Source of the DNA: Moniliella sp. 'wahieum'
Lineage: Eukaryota; Basidiomycota; Moniliellomycetes; Moniliellales; Moniliellaceae
Assembly: GCA_003971905.1 (NCBI GenBank)
Contig: RSEE01000017.1
Span: forward strand, 248,001-312,000
Length of the DNA: 64,000 bases
Direction of reading: 5' to 3'
Notes under the pieces: model-generated
Told to the model about the DNA's origin: nothing
What the model saw: the letters and a program-made list of their open reading frames with translations, nothing else
Databases searched by the model: none
Made by a program: the position numbers and the translations under genes
In this document: positions 47,267 to 63,192 of the stretch, piece by piece
How positions within the stretch are numbered: position 1 is the stretch's first letter
Layout: every line of letters starts with the position of its first letter

Positions 47267-47442
47267 TGTCATAGTTTGGCTGATCTCGCTCCCATTTCCA
47301 ATTTCTTCGTCTCGAGCGTCTCGCTCTTCCCTGTTCCTTCCACTTCGCACCATGTCCTCTGTTCTTGCTTCTTCCCACGAACGATTGCTACACCCTTGGC
47401 CTAGTCTGATCTGGTCTCCTCGCCTTAGCCCCGACTGTGACA
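47267..47442 (+). repeat. 3' LTR (176 bp)
   Basis: Same ends as the 5' LTR. It is five bases shorter, each a single C missing from a C run, with no substitution. Confidence 0.95.
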
Positions 47443-47608
47443 GATACGCTCTACATTTTAATTTTCAAGTGGCGGCGATAGAGTATTACGTACATCTCTG
47501 GAATGCAATTTCAAAGATCTCGTTCTGCGGTCCGGTTAGAGTTTATCTGCAGGCTACAAGTACAGGCGTCCGACGTGAGTTTCTGGCCCACCACATCGCT
47601 CGGCTACG

Positions 47609-48212
47609 TTGTTGACCGCCGCCGGCATGCGCTCGCTCGCCGCCTCCACAGGCCATGCAGGGTTGGACGCTGCGCTGATGGTCTGGGATATGGTCCAATG
47701 CTGCCTACAGAAACACTGCCGCCTCTCCTTGTCATTCTCCCTCTCCAATGTGCCGCCGGCGGACATCGTGCGCCTCCGCCATGCCATGTCCGTCTGGTCC
47801 ATCGATGCGCACCAGTGGGATTCTCGGGGCACCGAGCTTCAACCGGTGCTTGATCTGGCAGTCGCATCTTGCCCATGATGCCAGGGCTGGTATTGCCTCT
47901 CGCTGGGCCCAAGGTGACGCGACGCGTATCCTTGTGGTCAGTGCCCCGCCCAGTTTGGACGCATTTACTCTGCCCGACGAGCAGGGTCCATCGAGCTTGG
48001 CCTGGCTGCTCTCTTCTGCTCCGCTCCAACTTTCCAAGGCTGGTGAGCAGGTCCTGATTGTGCTTCTTGATGGGCAACTTACCTCCCTGCGTCGCCAGCG
48101 GATCTGTATCCCGTACCTGCCCCCCTTCCTTGTTCAGCCCCGCCTCCCCTTTACAGTCAATGGGTGCAGTGACTGTCGTAGGCGCCTTCCAGGACGGGTC
48201 CTACTCGTTTAA
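47609..48212 (+). CDS. hypothetical protein, fragmented
   Basis: A protein-like stretch is spread over two or three frames: HAGLDAALMVWDMVQCCLQK, LSLSFSLSNVPPADIVRLRH, WSIDAHQWDSRGTE, then SRWAQGDATRILVVSAPPSL, SSLAWLLSSAPLQLSKAGEQ and VLIVLLDGQLTSLRR. The segment FKSPARSMLMPTPPNEVRAL with GGQKRKRIASEIEE further on (48200-48330) may belong to it. I do not recognise the family. It begins about 170 bp after the chromovirus 3' LTR, so its 5' end may have been displaced by the insertion. Start and end are approximate. Confidence 0.4.
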
Positions 48213-48339
48213 ATCTCCTGCACGCTCCATGCTCATGCCTACTCCACCCAATGAAGTGCGAGCGCTTCCATCCGCGGGAGGACAAAAGCGGAAACGCATT
48301 GCTTCTGAGATCGAGGAGACGGCGGACGACTCGGTTCTC

Positions 48340-49180
48340 GCATGGGGCAGGAAAAGATTGCCCCCTGCTCCCAGGAGATCCCTGCATTCTCACTTCTCAC
48401 TCCCCGTGGCTCGGGCACCCGCCTTCATCACCCTCGTTCCCGGCATCGTTCTCATACCTCCCGCCTCCGCCTCAGTCGTAATCATAGAAGGTTCCCATTC
48501 CTCCTTTCATTTTGCCTGCCAGATCAGCAGGCTGTATGCTCATCGCCATTCTCGTTTTGTCCTATGCATTCTCGGCCTTAATCTCATGCGCGTAAGGACC
48601 AACTGGCATCCATGCATGTCCCTCTTCCGTGATAGATGCTTGTAAGCAGCCAATAAGGCTAGCACTTTGTCCTTCCCGCTTTCGTTACACTGGGGGCTTT
48701 TACTCCTTCTTTGCTGTTGTGGCTTTGTTTCGCACTTCTTGCGTTTTTATTCCTTGGCCGTTGTCTGCGCTTCTTTTTAGACGTTGTGGCGCAAGTGTTA
48801 AAGCATGCCTACGGGTTGGATAAACCGGATGTAGAGCCAGTGAGTACGGATGAGCGAAGAGAGGGACATATGAGTGGTGAGCTATCTCCAAAGAGGGTCT
48901 GCCGAAGGTTCCTTCCAGGTTCAAGTAAAGTATCAATCCCACGTGCAGATGTGATGATTCGGTATGCAATGCGCGGGATAGGGACCACCTCTCTAGGCTC
49001 TGGCAAGTAGTAATGCCAAAGGAAGGAGGGGAGAAATCCACCAGTGCTTCCCCTGCCCCTAGAGCGGACCCCAGCGGCTAGGTTGCGGTAGTATGGGAGG
49101 GGGGGGGGGGGAATGCGAACAAAGACATGATACAATGGAGGAAAACGAGAGAGTAAAGCGGAGGGAAAGGGGCGACGCGC
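48340..49180. other. spacer between the hypothetical gene and RPL12
   Basis: No gene supported. A 13-G run lies at 49099-49111 just beyond the RPL12 stop, as in the spacer next to MTF1. Confidence 0.4.
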
Positions 49181-49741
49181 TTACTCTTGGGGAACCTCGA
49201 TTTCGCCCTCGTTGATCGCGTCAATAATGTCATGCGGAGGGCGGCGGTCGACGCGGCAGCCGACCGACTGGGCCGTACCGAGGATCTCCTTCACTACGCC
49301 GGACAGGTCCTTGGCAAAGGAGCGCGGGCGCATGGTGCGTGCAATCTCAACAATCTCATCAAAGGGAATGTTGCCACCGTGCTTGATGTTCTTCTCCTTT
49401 TTGCGGTCGCGGGGGGGCTCCTTCAACGCGCGGATGACCAGCGACGAAGCCGAGGGAACCACCGACACAGCCGCCTGGCGATTTTGCACGACCAACTTGA
49501 CCGTCACCCGCAGACCCTTCCACTCGCCGGTTGCCTTGGCAATGTCCTCACCAATCTTCTTGGGTGACTGTGGGGGGAAGGAAAGGCCGGGTCAGTATTC
49601 GTGGGATTCGGCGGGCACGGCACCACGTACCAGACCAAGGGGGCCGATCTTGGGGGCGAGCGCAGAAGAAGCGCCAACCTCACCGCCGGTGGCACGGAGG
49701 ATGACGGTAACAGGGATGGAGGGGTCAGCCTTGGGCGCCAT
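49181..49741 (-). CDS. RPL12: 60S ribosomal protein L12 (uL11)
   Basis: uL11 binds the GTPase-associated centre of 25S rRNA at the base of the ribosomal stalk. Exon 1 (49631-49741) encodes [20 protein letters not shown] to KIGPLGL. The intron 49568-49630 has GTACGT and CACAG ends. Exon 2 (49181-49567) encodes [20 protein letters not shown] through [20 protein letters not shown] and ends [16 protein letters not shown]. The spliced protein is exactly 165 aa, the family's length, with no frame break. Confidence 0.98.
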
Positions 49742-50562
49742 AGTGTCGAAGAGTGTCGATGGGTGGAGGAGACGTGGGGGACCTTGAAGCTTGACTTGGG
49801 ACTGGGACAGGCCCTGACCCACACGAGCAAGGCCAGAGGCAGACGAGGTAGGGGACGAAGGAAGGCACGTCCAGTGCCGTAGGGTTGCAGGCACTCCAGC
49901 AGTGCTCTCTGCCGCAGCACCCCCGGCCTCTGAACGTGCAACGTTCAAATTAATCGTGCTACACTGAAATTGCAAATGGCGGCCGGCAGCCTCCAGCACC
50001 AAAACTGATTCATGAGCATTCAAACGTACAACGGCTCTCCATTAGGGAATCAGAAGTAGCAGGGAGTAGCTATAGTAGCCCTCGCTCTTCCCAGGTTCGG
50101 AGCGACCCGAATTCCAGAGGACGGAAGTGTAGAAGGGAATGGGGAACAAGATAAATGAGTGGTTAGAGTGTTGGGCCGTCGAGGGAGTACCGCGGGGGGC
50201 AAGAACCTGGGCGGATGCAGACGCATTTTGCCGACAGAATGAAGGCAGGCGGATGAAAGATGATCGATGACGCTTGAAGTCAAGCTTGAAGTTGGTCGAA
50301 GCTGGAAGTTTGAAGGCAAGCAGTCAGGCTTCAGGCCTCAGGACGAAACAGAGGGCGTAACTGGGCCGGGACCTGTGCCTGTCCATAGGAGAAGCAGGAC
50401 GCGAACGCGCGTCGCGCCCAGCCTTTTTGCACTTAGCTGGCGACGCGTCAGGCACTGCACCAGTGCTGCCAGGGCATACCTGCATCACTGGTTGCCGATC
50501 AGTGGACCGGTGACAGGCACCCACCCGGTGCAGCTTCCCAGGGGCAGACTCATCACCAGGTG
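49742..50562. promoter_or_regulatory. divergent spacer between RPL12 and the ISWI gene
   Basis: About 820 bp holding both promoters. It contains a run of CTTGAAG/CTTCAAG-related sequence at 50272-50330 and a CAGGCTTCAGGCCTCAGG motif at 50324-50341, both related to repeats elsewhere in the window. Confidence 0.4.
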
Positions 50563-55134
<4,572 letters not shown>

Positions 55135-55675
55135 GCGTGGTTGAGCTTTGGGGGAGATGGGATGGACGAGCATCGACGATAATCGATAATCGATAATGTG
55201 GAGCACCGCGGGGCTGCGCGACACCGGCTAGGCTGCGGTGATGCATGACACTGCTGTCGTGCCTCGGCTGCTCGGCTGCTCTCCTCGGTTGTTCTCGCGC
55301 TCGCGGCATCGGCCGGCCGGGCAGCACTGCGCCACACCCGCTGGCTCCGGCCCTGCTGCGGCACGGGGCGCACGCCCAACCACACCAGATATGTTCGGGG
55401 GCGCAGCAACCTAGCAACCGCCCCTCGCCAGTCCCCGCCAGCCCTCCCCCACATTGCCCGGACACGTCCCGTGTGCGGTCGTTGCTCTGCCACCCTGCGG
55501 CACCTTGCTGCGTTTACAAAGAGCAGACCAGTTTTGCGTTCTGTTACCCTCTTTTCTCAGGGACGCTGGGACATAAAACTCACCCCATTCCGTCATTACT
55601 GGTATCCTCACCATCACCACCACCCTTCTACCCCCCCCTCTCAAGATCATCCATCGTAGCAGCAGGTCCGCAACC
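55135..55675. promoter_or_regulatory. metacaspase upstream region
   Basis: 540 bp with no gene. Repeated ATCGATAAT units lie at 55175-55198, and CACCATCACCACCAC at 55609-55623 near the start. Confidence 0.4.
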
Positions 55676-57377
55676 ATGGCACCGATGGCGCATCGCATCC
55701 AGGACCGGGTCCAAGAGCATCGGCAGCAAGTGTCTGGGTAGGCATGCTCCCTTTTGCGACTCTAAAGTCTGGCACTCACCTACAACATCCGTTTCTTTAG
55801 TTTTTGGGGCAATACTCTCCCCGCCTCCCATGCACGCTCCCCACCCACCCCCCATGTCGCCTCCTCCCTCCTTTTTCAATCCTGCTGGAGCCACTGGGCT
55901 GTCCCAGGACACAACAGCGGCCCTCCTCCAATGCCCGCACCCCGCACTTGGCGGGGGCACGGCCCGGAGCTCATCCAAGCTCCCAGCGTAATGATTTTTT
56001 TGCCCCACCCAACAACCCAGTAGGTGGCTTTTTTGCCCCACCTCCGCCGGGTTTCGGCCCACCACAGGGACTGGCGAGTTCTCAGGTTCCTCATAACTCT
56101 TTACCGCCTCACGGCGGACCAGGCGTCGGCTTTGCCCCCCCGGTATCGCAACCACCTCCCCTTTGGATTTGGGGCAATCCACAGCAAGGCCCTATTGGAC
56201 CTGCCGCGTACCAACACCTACCTGTACGGTTTGAGCGTCCTACGGGAATGAAAATGGACAACGGCATGTCGTACGAGTACTCCAGCATGACGGGCAAGCG
56301 CAAGGCTCTACTGATTGGGATCAACTATGTGGGGACCAAAGTGGCCTTAAAGGGATGCTGGAACGATGTAGACAACATTCTTGCTTTCCTTATCACACGC
56401 GGAAACTACAAACGAGAGGACATTGTTATCCTCACCGATCGCGACCGCAACCCCGCGTACCGTCCCCACCCGAGCCAATATGACCGCTGGAATGAAGTGG
56501 TTGGTACAAGGTGCCAAGCCGGGTGATGCTCTTTTCTTTCATTATTCCGGGCATGGTGGTCAAGCCCCCGCCCACGACGGCGACGAAGAAGGTACGATTG
56601 GCATCGTTTTCTTGTGCTGACTTTTTGGCTTTTCATCGAACACCCATCTCTTCTTCCAAAACCTATATACTGACTGCCACAACTTTGTATTTGACTCTGA
56701 TTAGACGGACTGAACTCGACGATCATTCCTCTCGACTATGAACGGGCGGTCAAATTGAGGATGATGAGCTGCATGCCATCATGGTACGCCCACTGCCTGT
56801 GGGATGCCGCTTGACGGCAATTTTTGACTCGTGCCACTCGGGCACGGCACTCGACTTGCCCTATGTGTATTCGACCACTGGAAATATCAAGGAACCAAAG
56901 ATCTTCAAAGCATTGGGGAAGGTGCTGGAAGCCGTGTTGGATTATGCCCGCGGCGACACTATGGAAGCGGTCCGTGGGTTGGTCACAACTGCCTTCACGG
57001 TCAAAAACACAAGTTCGGCAGCAGAGATTACCAAACGTACACGTTCCTCGGGCGCAGATGTAGTGATGCTCTCTGGGTGTAAAGATTCACAGACGTCGGC
57101 CGACGCGGTCGAAGCTCAAAAAGCCGTTGGTGCCTGTTCCTGGGCCTTCATTACCGTGATGAACAAGCACCCTCGCATTACATACTACGGCTTGCTGAAT
57201 GCGGTACGGGATGAACTGGTAGCCAAGTACTCGCAAAAACCCCAAGTGCGTATACTCTTTTTTGGAACGGGGTGCATCAGTCTCTTCATCGTCTGCACAC
57301 TACTAATTTCTCTGCTTTTTTCTCTGCAGCTCTCTTCGTCGCATCCGATTGATCTATCACTGGTGTGGACGTTCTGA
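55676..57377 (+). CDS. MCA1: type I metacaspase
   Basis: Metacaspases are Ca2+-dependent, Arg/Lys-specific cysteine peptidases acting in protein quality control and stress death. The ATG at 55676 (MAPMAHRIQDRVQEHRQQVS) leads into a Pro-rich prodomain (SPPPMHAPHPPPMSPPPSFF, NPVGGFFAPPPPGFGPP). The p20 domain reads KRKALLIGINYVGTKVALKG, catalytic His in ALFFHYSGHGGQ (about 56545) and catalytic Cys in TAIFDSCHSGTALDLPY (about 56832). The p10 part has DVVMLSGCKDSQTSADA and the standard end LSSSHPIDLSLVWTF. Introns with good ends lie near 55739-55799, 56591-56704 and 57246-57329. A frame break occurs near 56485-56500. Both catalytic residues are present, so the enzyme should be active. Confidence 0.95.
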
Positions 57378-57858
57378 GAAGGGCTCCTGAACAAATTATA
57401 TATTTTCCTGCTCATACACTCAATGGAAATATGTCACATGTTATCCCTGGCGATGACCACGACGTCGTCGCGCGCAGTTCTGTTTCTCCCTTCAGCATCG
57501 CCACCTCCCATATATATGTTCTTCCCCGATCATCAGTCTCCGCCCCAGCTGTGCACAGGAAACAAACACGTTCTCGGGTTGTTGGAGAAAAATGGATGGC
57601 GACTGCTCCCGTTAGACGTTGAGGAGAGAATGAAAAGGTAGGACGTGTCGTGCCTGTCAATGACATCTGTGGAAGTCTGGAGAGCGAGGGAGAGATGCCA
57701 GGCGAAAACACAAAAGTATTTGGGGCTTGTGGGACCTCCGGAGTCCTGTAGGCTATTTGAGCTACTGTTATATTACGTAACTGCCGCGTGGACTAATGAA
57801 ATTTCAGGGCGCGGCCGGACGCGTTGAAATCAACTCGTCGAGCGCGCCGCCCAGAGAA
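57378..57858. other. spacer between metacaspase and CENP-I genes
   Basis: 480 bp, no gene; contains the metacaspase 3' UTR and the next gene's promoter. Confidence 0.4.
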
Positions 57859-60800
57859 ATGCTTTCCCCGCCATCTGTCGACGCGACCCGGCGACGCCAG
57901 CACGGCATGACCAGCATGGCGAATGCCCCCGCATCTCCGAGATCCTTGTCGCAATCGCCAGCGGACTCCATACTGCCAGCAGCTCCCCTGACATCAGTGA
58001 TCACATCGACGCCCTCGAGCTCCTCTCCCTTACCCACGGCCTGACCTCGCGTCAGGCCCACGCAGTCCTGCGTCTCGCCATTGGCCGCGGTGATCGCGTC
58101 CCCGCCGTCCTTGCTTCCTCGCTTCCCCCCCAGGCATCGGTTGACTTGGTTCCGCACAAGACGCGCGTTCCTACTCAAACTGTTGGGCTTGCCCTCCTCC
58201 GTCTTCTGCGTCCTGCACCCACCACGCGGCTCGGCCCAGCCTTTGTTCGTGACGCGTTCGGCGCTCTTGGTCCCGATCCAGGGGTGCTCGAGTTTGGTGG
58301 GCCACGTGGACCACCCCTTTCGGAACGTACGCCCGAGGTGCCTTACCGCCCTCATGTTCCCATGCGTGTCCAAGCGGCGCTTGTCACGCTTCTCTTGCGT
58401 CTCTTGGCTGTGCCCCCACTTGTGTCTGTGGTAGGCGCCGAACATGTTTCTCTGCGCGTTCTTTCCCTTACCCATGATGCACGTACTGCGCTTTCAGATG
58501 GGTATGGAGTGCTGTTTCATTACCTTGACTACGCCACTCTTCGTCCTGCTTTGATCCGCCTGCTGGGCGCCATCACACGCAAACGACATGTGCGCCCAAA
58601 TCGGGTGACCAAGCTGCTTACGCTGCAAGTCAGGGACGCGGCTTTGGCACCGCAGATGACCAAAGAGGACACCACACCCTCTTGGTTGCTTCAGATTTTC
58701 GCGGGTACTACCCTGACTTAGTTATTGCCGGTCTTACGCGCGACGAGGAGCCCAAGACGTCGATGAACGCCGTTCTGGCTGCCGGGGCAGACGCCGCAGC
58801 TGCCGCTCAAACCGATCCTGCCTGGATCCTCGAGGTTATGGACATTGCTAGACGGCGATTCGACTCCAGCCTTGCGCCTCCTCTCCCAACGCGCGGTGGA
58901 CCACCCAAACGCAAGGCGGACGACCAGGCCCCCAGGACCGCATTGGAAGTGGAACAAGAAGCTCAAGAGTCCTTGGAATGGACTCGCAAGCGTCGTCGCA
59001 TTGCTCTTTTGCGTCGTGCGCTGACCCACACCGTCGATGGCAAGATTGATCTGGACGAGGTATACGCTCGGGCGGAACAGGAACTAGAGACTGAAGCCGC
59101 GGCCGGATGCCGCTGCTGCTGCAGGCCGAGGACGCGGTCGCGATGGCATTGCAGGCCGACGCGGGGGGATCGGGAGGGGTGGCTTGCGTGGCCGTCCCTC
59201 GGCCGCAGGCCCGGCAGCGGCAGGGCTAGGCACTCTGGTCGGCGGCGCACCGGGCGATCGTACGGGCGGGCTGCTGGCTCTGCTTCCTAGTGACACAGGC
59301 GCCTTTGGTGGGGAGAGCCGAGGAGCGCTGTTAACGGTGATTCGCGGGTTCCGCTCTCTGGGAAGGCGCTTGGACCGTCTCGCCCTCCCAGCTCGGATCG
59401 CTGTAGCGACATCGCCCGCCTTTGCAGGCTCCTGGCCACAGAGCCTTGTCCTGGCAGCCCGGTTGGCCGTGGTGGCAACGATGCTCAAGCCTGGCGATGC
59501 ACCTGAACGTTTGGGCGACTCGCTCGTCTCGGCGTTTGCTTTGGCCAAGACAGAGTGCGAGGTGCGGATGCAGACGCAGCAACAACCTGACCAGCAGAAA
59601 ACACAAGGGTTTGCCGAGGCCCATGGACCCCTTAGCGACCGCTGCGGGGTGGGGCGATGCTGTGGGGGAACTTCCGACGCTTGTGGTGGACTATTTGGAT
59701 CGCATGCTTGCCCATCTCGCCACCGTAGTCAATGCTGCTTCGGTCGATGGGTTTGCCGCACAATTGGCCGCCTCGGCCTCGCTGCGAGAAAGTGCGGCGC
59801 AGCTGGATGCATTGGTGGGACAAGTCCCCTTGGCCCAGCTGCTTCCGGCGCTGATCCCGCATATTGGATTGACCATCTCGGGTATGTCCTCCTCCCTTGC
59901 GTTTCTATATGACGGCTGCTGACCCTGTTGGAAGTGTCCAAGCTTGAACCCATCGTAGCGACGCTGCTAGAGCTGGTACACGCATCTGCCTCGCCCTGGT
60001 CCTGGCGCATGGCATCCGTGCGTGCCCTCACGGATCTTTTGAAGTCATGGACATACAACGCCCCCTGGGACCACTGGCTTGGCCTGGGGAAGGACAAGGT
60101 GTCCGTGCGATTTATGGCTGGGGGCCGATCCCAAATGCGCCCGATGGGAGACTCGCGGTGCTGTCTTCCGATCAACTTGAACCGCTGCTCCAAAACGTCG
60201 AAATTGTAGCAAAAGCGCTGATCGAGGGAAGCCACCACCTCTTTTTATCCCGACCGGATGCACTCTCCGCTCACGAAACGTTTTGCGATGCCTGGCAGAT
60301 CCTGCCTGAGGTTGCGGGCCTGCACTCGTCGATGATGTTGCGGCCGAGCGCGATTGGGCTTCATTTGCTCGCCCCACAAGTTGTCTCCCCTTCCAGGATG
60401 GCCGAGACGATTGATCGGTTGCGCCGGTCCTTTGAGCGCTGGGAGACTGTCGAGACGGCCCGTGCGACAGGCGGGGTGGTTCTCCCCGAGACGAATCCGA
60501 CCTTGGCGGACCTGCTGCCGGAGCTTCCGTTGACGCGGGGTGCTGTGCTTGGCCACACCTCTCCCTGCTCATGCAGCCAAGGAACTGCGAGATTACTACA
60601 GTGACGAAGCGCGGGCCAGCATCAATGCTTCGGTTGTCCTCTTGGCTGATTGCGTGTGGCGGATGAAAGGATTTGCGACAGCCGATGTGGATGTGGTACA
60701 GCCAACGTTAAAGCTGGATCCCTGGCAGGCCACCGAGACGGGGGTGTACTTTGGTCTGGGCCGACGCTTCTTTGACGATTACAACCGTCGTGCCGAGGAG

Positions 60801-61156
60801 CACGGTGTCGCGCCTGGGTCCGTTGGCTCGCTTGTCACAGGCCTCGCCTCCTTTGCCTTGGCAGAGCAATGTTTATGGTCCTTGCTCCCCGGTGAAGATG
60901 ACACTAAACGCCTTCCTTCCGGTCTCCCTTTACGTCCAACTCGCTTCGTCCTAGACGGGGACGAGCATCAGGGACGACTAATACGTACCAAGGCCCAGCT
61001 TGGAGCGAATTTCGTGGCCAGTTCCTCCGCTGGCTCGAGGCCCGTGGCGCCGGGGGCATGTACCTCCTCCTCTCTTCCATCATGTCTTCGCTCCGCCAAC
61101 TGCATGATGAGACGGCGCTGTCACAACCGCCTGCTCAAGCAGCCAGTCAGCCGTGA
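57859..61156 (+). CDS. mis6: inner-kinetochore protein Mis6/CENP-I
   Basis: CENP-I is a HEAT-like helical subunit of the constitutive centromere-associated network. Recognisable blocks: HGLTSRQAHAVLRLAIGRGD, LDYATLRPALIRLLGAITRK followed by RHVRPNRVTKLLTLQ, FAGYYPDLVIAGLTRDE across a frame break near 58705, then RRALTHTVDGKIDLDEVYAR. The intron 59882-59934 (53 nt) joins LTIS to VSKLEPIVATLLELVHASA and keeps frame. The end is FRGQFLRWLEARGAGGMYLL and ETALSQPPAQAASQP, with TGA at 61154-61156. The ATG at 57859 (MLSPPSVDATRRRQ) is the likeliest start but needs a frame switch before 57945. Breaks also occur near 59100-59330, 59640, 60500 and 61000. Length is about 1,070 aa, larger than yeast Ctf3 (733 aa). 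Confidence 0.85.
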
Positions 61157-62265
61157 AGCGCAGTGTGGGGGTTGACCTCTGTTGGCCTGGTGCCCGTGAT
61201 CTATTCGCTTTGTTACTTTCAGGAAGTGCGGAAGGGGATGCAATGATCTTAGAAAAGCGCGGCAGACAACCGTCATGAGAATGGACACATGGTATAGGCG
61301 ACCTAAGCTGCAGGAGCGAGGCCCGTTTGGTATATACGATGGAGCTCCGCCCTTCGGCGCGGAGGCAAAGAAGCGTGTGGTGGTGATTTTCACTAGCACC
61401 ACTCCCGGCTTCTCTCCAACCAGCAAAGAAGAACAATAGATCTGGGTAATGAGTGACGAGAAGAGATGGCTGCGCTCTCGCCTACTATACAAAAAAGTAT
61501 TGTTACTCATAGGACGTTGCCTGTTACGGGGCGCTCCGGTTATCTCCGGACGCTGAGCCCCGCATGTCGTAGACATCTCAGCCAACATGCGTTAGTTCGG
61601 TTAGACTAGCGAGAGAGAGCCAGTCGACACCTTATCTTTGCTGCGGATATCATCCGCGGCCCGCCATGGCCGCATGGGCTTATCGGTACGATGCTTTGTG
61701 CCTATTGCGTCCAGTCTTGTCAGAACCCTTCTTCCTCCTGCGCCCGACTGCGCAGCGTCAGCACCTTGGGAAGCAAGGGCTGTGTGCATTAGACTTTACC
61801 TTTCTAGGAAGTGCCCCGCATTCTGTCCATACCTGTCATGAGGCACTTGAGGCCTGGTTCCTTCTGCTGTATATAAGCAGCCATGTCTAAGGCTTGCTAG
61901 TTGTGGTCCTTACCGACCATCCTGTCTATTACCGTTTGGTCTCCCCGACTACCAGTTCCTCTCTCGCCCTTCCACCTTCTACCACCCTTACGCTTACGAA
62001 TTATGACTTACGTCGAGTGCACTGCAAGCCGCGGTTACTCTCATCAGTAGCGCTTGCTTCTTTAGGACTCTGCCCGTTCCCGCCTATTATACAGCTTACC
62101 GAGTGAGGTAACACCGCGAGGAACAGTGACTCCGGAAATCCTGGACCCCTTCAGTTGGTCTTCCGACCTACGTACGCGGCTCCTACCTCGGAGGGTCTGG
62201 ACTGCGGCCTTTGCACGCAGGCAGCCACCCAAACGAGAGGGTCTCTCCCTTGCCTCTACACCCTC

Positions 62266-62286
62266 CGTTCAACGTTCAACGTTCAA
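62266..62286. repeat. heptamer tandem repeat (CGTTCAA)x3
   Basis: Three exact CGTTCAA units. Confidence 0.9.
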
Positions 62287-63120
62287 CCAGGATCTGAAGC
62301 AGAACCGAGAACATACGTAACTCTAATGCCATGTCCAAGGGTTTTCACTCCTAAATTCTGGGGTCGGGCTCAGTCTCGGGGCTCGCGCCCCATAACAAAC
62401 CGCCTCCAATCCTTCCCACTCAAGGCTGTTAAAACGAGGACAGTGTCTACAGGGAGAAGAGAGAGAGGGGGAAGATGATGGATCTATTCCAAGAGATGAG
62501 CTCGTTACTAGGCCCGTTAGGGGCAGAAGTGTGAGAGCTGATCAAGGGAAATATGGCTCCACTGCTCATGGACTCGGTGGATCTTATCCAAAACAGAGAG
62601 GGTTCAGTGAAATGGACACTAGGGGGATAGGTTGGAGAGGAGAAGAAGGGGTTGGAGAAACATTTTGTAGCTGGCTAGTGTTGAGCTAGGTGGCTCGTGC
62701 TTTGGCCAATGTTCCTTCAGTTCCTCCTTAGGCATAGGAATTCCGCTGTTTCCCCTCTCATGTTTTCCTCATTGTCCTCGCAGATTAGCCCCTGACGGCG
62801 ACTCGCTCCTTGATGTTCCTCTGTAGGCATTGCTGGTTGCCGCCTCACCACCACCAGTGCGATAATTGCATCACCCTCGAGAATCATCAGGACTCCAGGT
62901 CTCATCAGCTAGCGCCCGTGACAAGGCGTGGAATATCACCCTTGACGCGATACGACAGGTAACTGCCTTGGCCCCACCCTGCGACCAAACACTCTCGATC
63001 CCGGCCATTGAAAGCTATACGTACTTTTAGTACGCCCCTGCTCGACTGAAAAGACGCAGCCGCTCCAGTGACTACGACACCGTTTGATCCCACTGTACCC
63101 CCCGCCCCCGAATCCCTCCG

Positions 63121-63127
63121 TATATAA
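63121..63127 (+). promoter_or_regulatory. TATA box of the F-box gene
   Basis: TATATAA, 66 bp upstream of the ATG at 63193. A (CAC)n run at 63167-63186 fills the leader. Confidence 0.55.
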
Positions 63128-63192
63128 CCTCCTACCATCATCTCCTCACCTCTTCTTGCGCCAACACCACCACCACCACCACCACATCACCA

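Larger units (their letters stand above)
43692..47442 (+). mobile_element. Ty3/gypsy chromovirus, 3.75 kb, lacking protease-RT-RNase H
   Basis: TG...CA LTRs (181 and 176 bp) flank a plus-strand internal region with gag, an integrase and a chromodomain. The 5-bp target duplication GATAC is exact (43687-43691 and 47443-47447). Between the gag end (about 45130) and the integrase zinc finger (about 45930) there are only about 0.8 kb, mostly a Pro/Gln tandem repeat. Protease, reverse transcriptase and RNase H (usually near 2 kb) are absent. A polypurine tract GAAAGGGGG (47255-47263) precedes the 3' LTR. The boundary data show that this copy, or its parent, inserted by normal integration; whether the deletion came before or after cannot be told from one copy. 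Confidence 0.93.
61157..63192. other. 2-kb spacer with no supported gene
   Basis: AT-richer than the genes around it, with many stops. It holds a CGTTCAA triplet repeat (62266-62286), no recognisable element, and at its end the core promoter of the F-box gene. Confidence 0.45.

Noticed and set aside
47262..47400. Open frame running from the chromodomain into the 3' LTR as a host gene
   Set aside because: It is read-through of the integrase frame into LTR sequence; the same reading occurs at the 5' LTR.
43692..47442. Frameshifts in the chromovirus as proof that it is dead
   Set aside because: The same kind of C-run indels occur in essential genes nearby and between the two LTRs, so they may be sequence errors.
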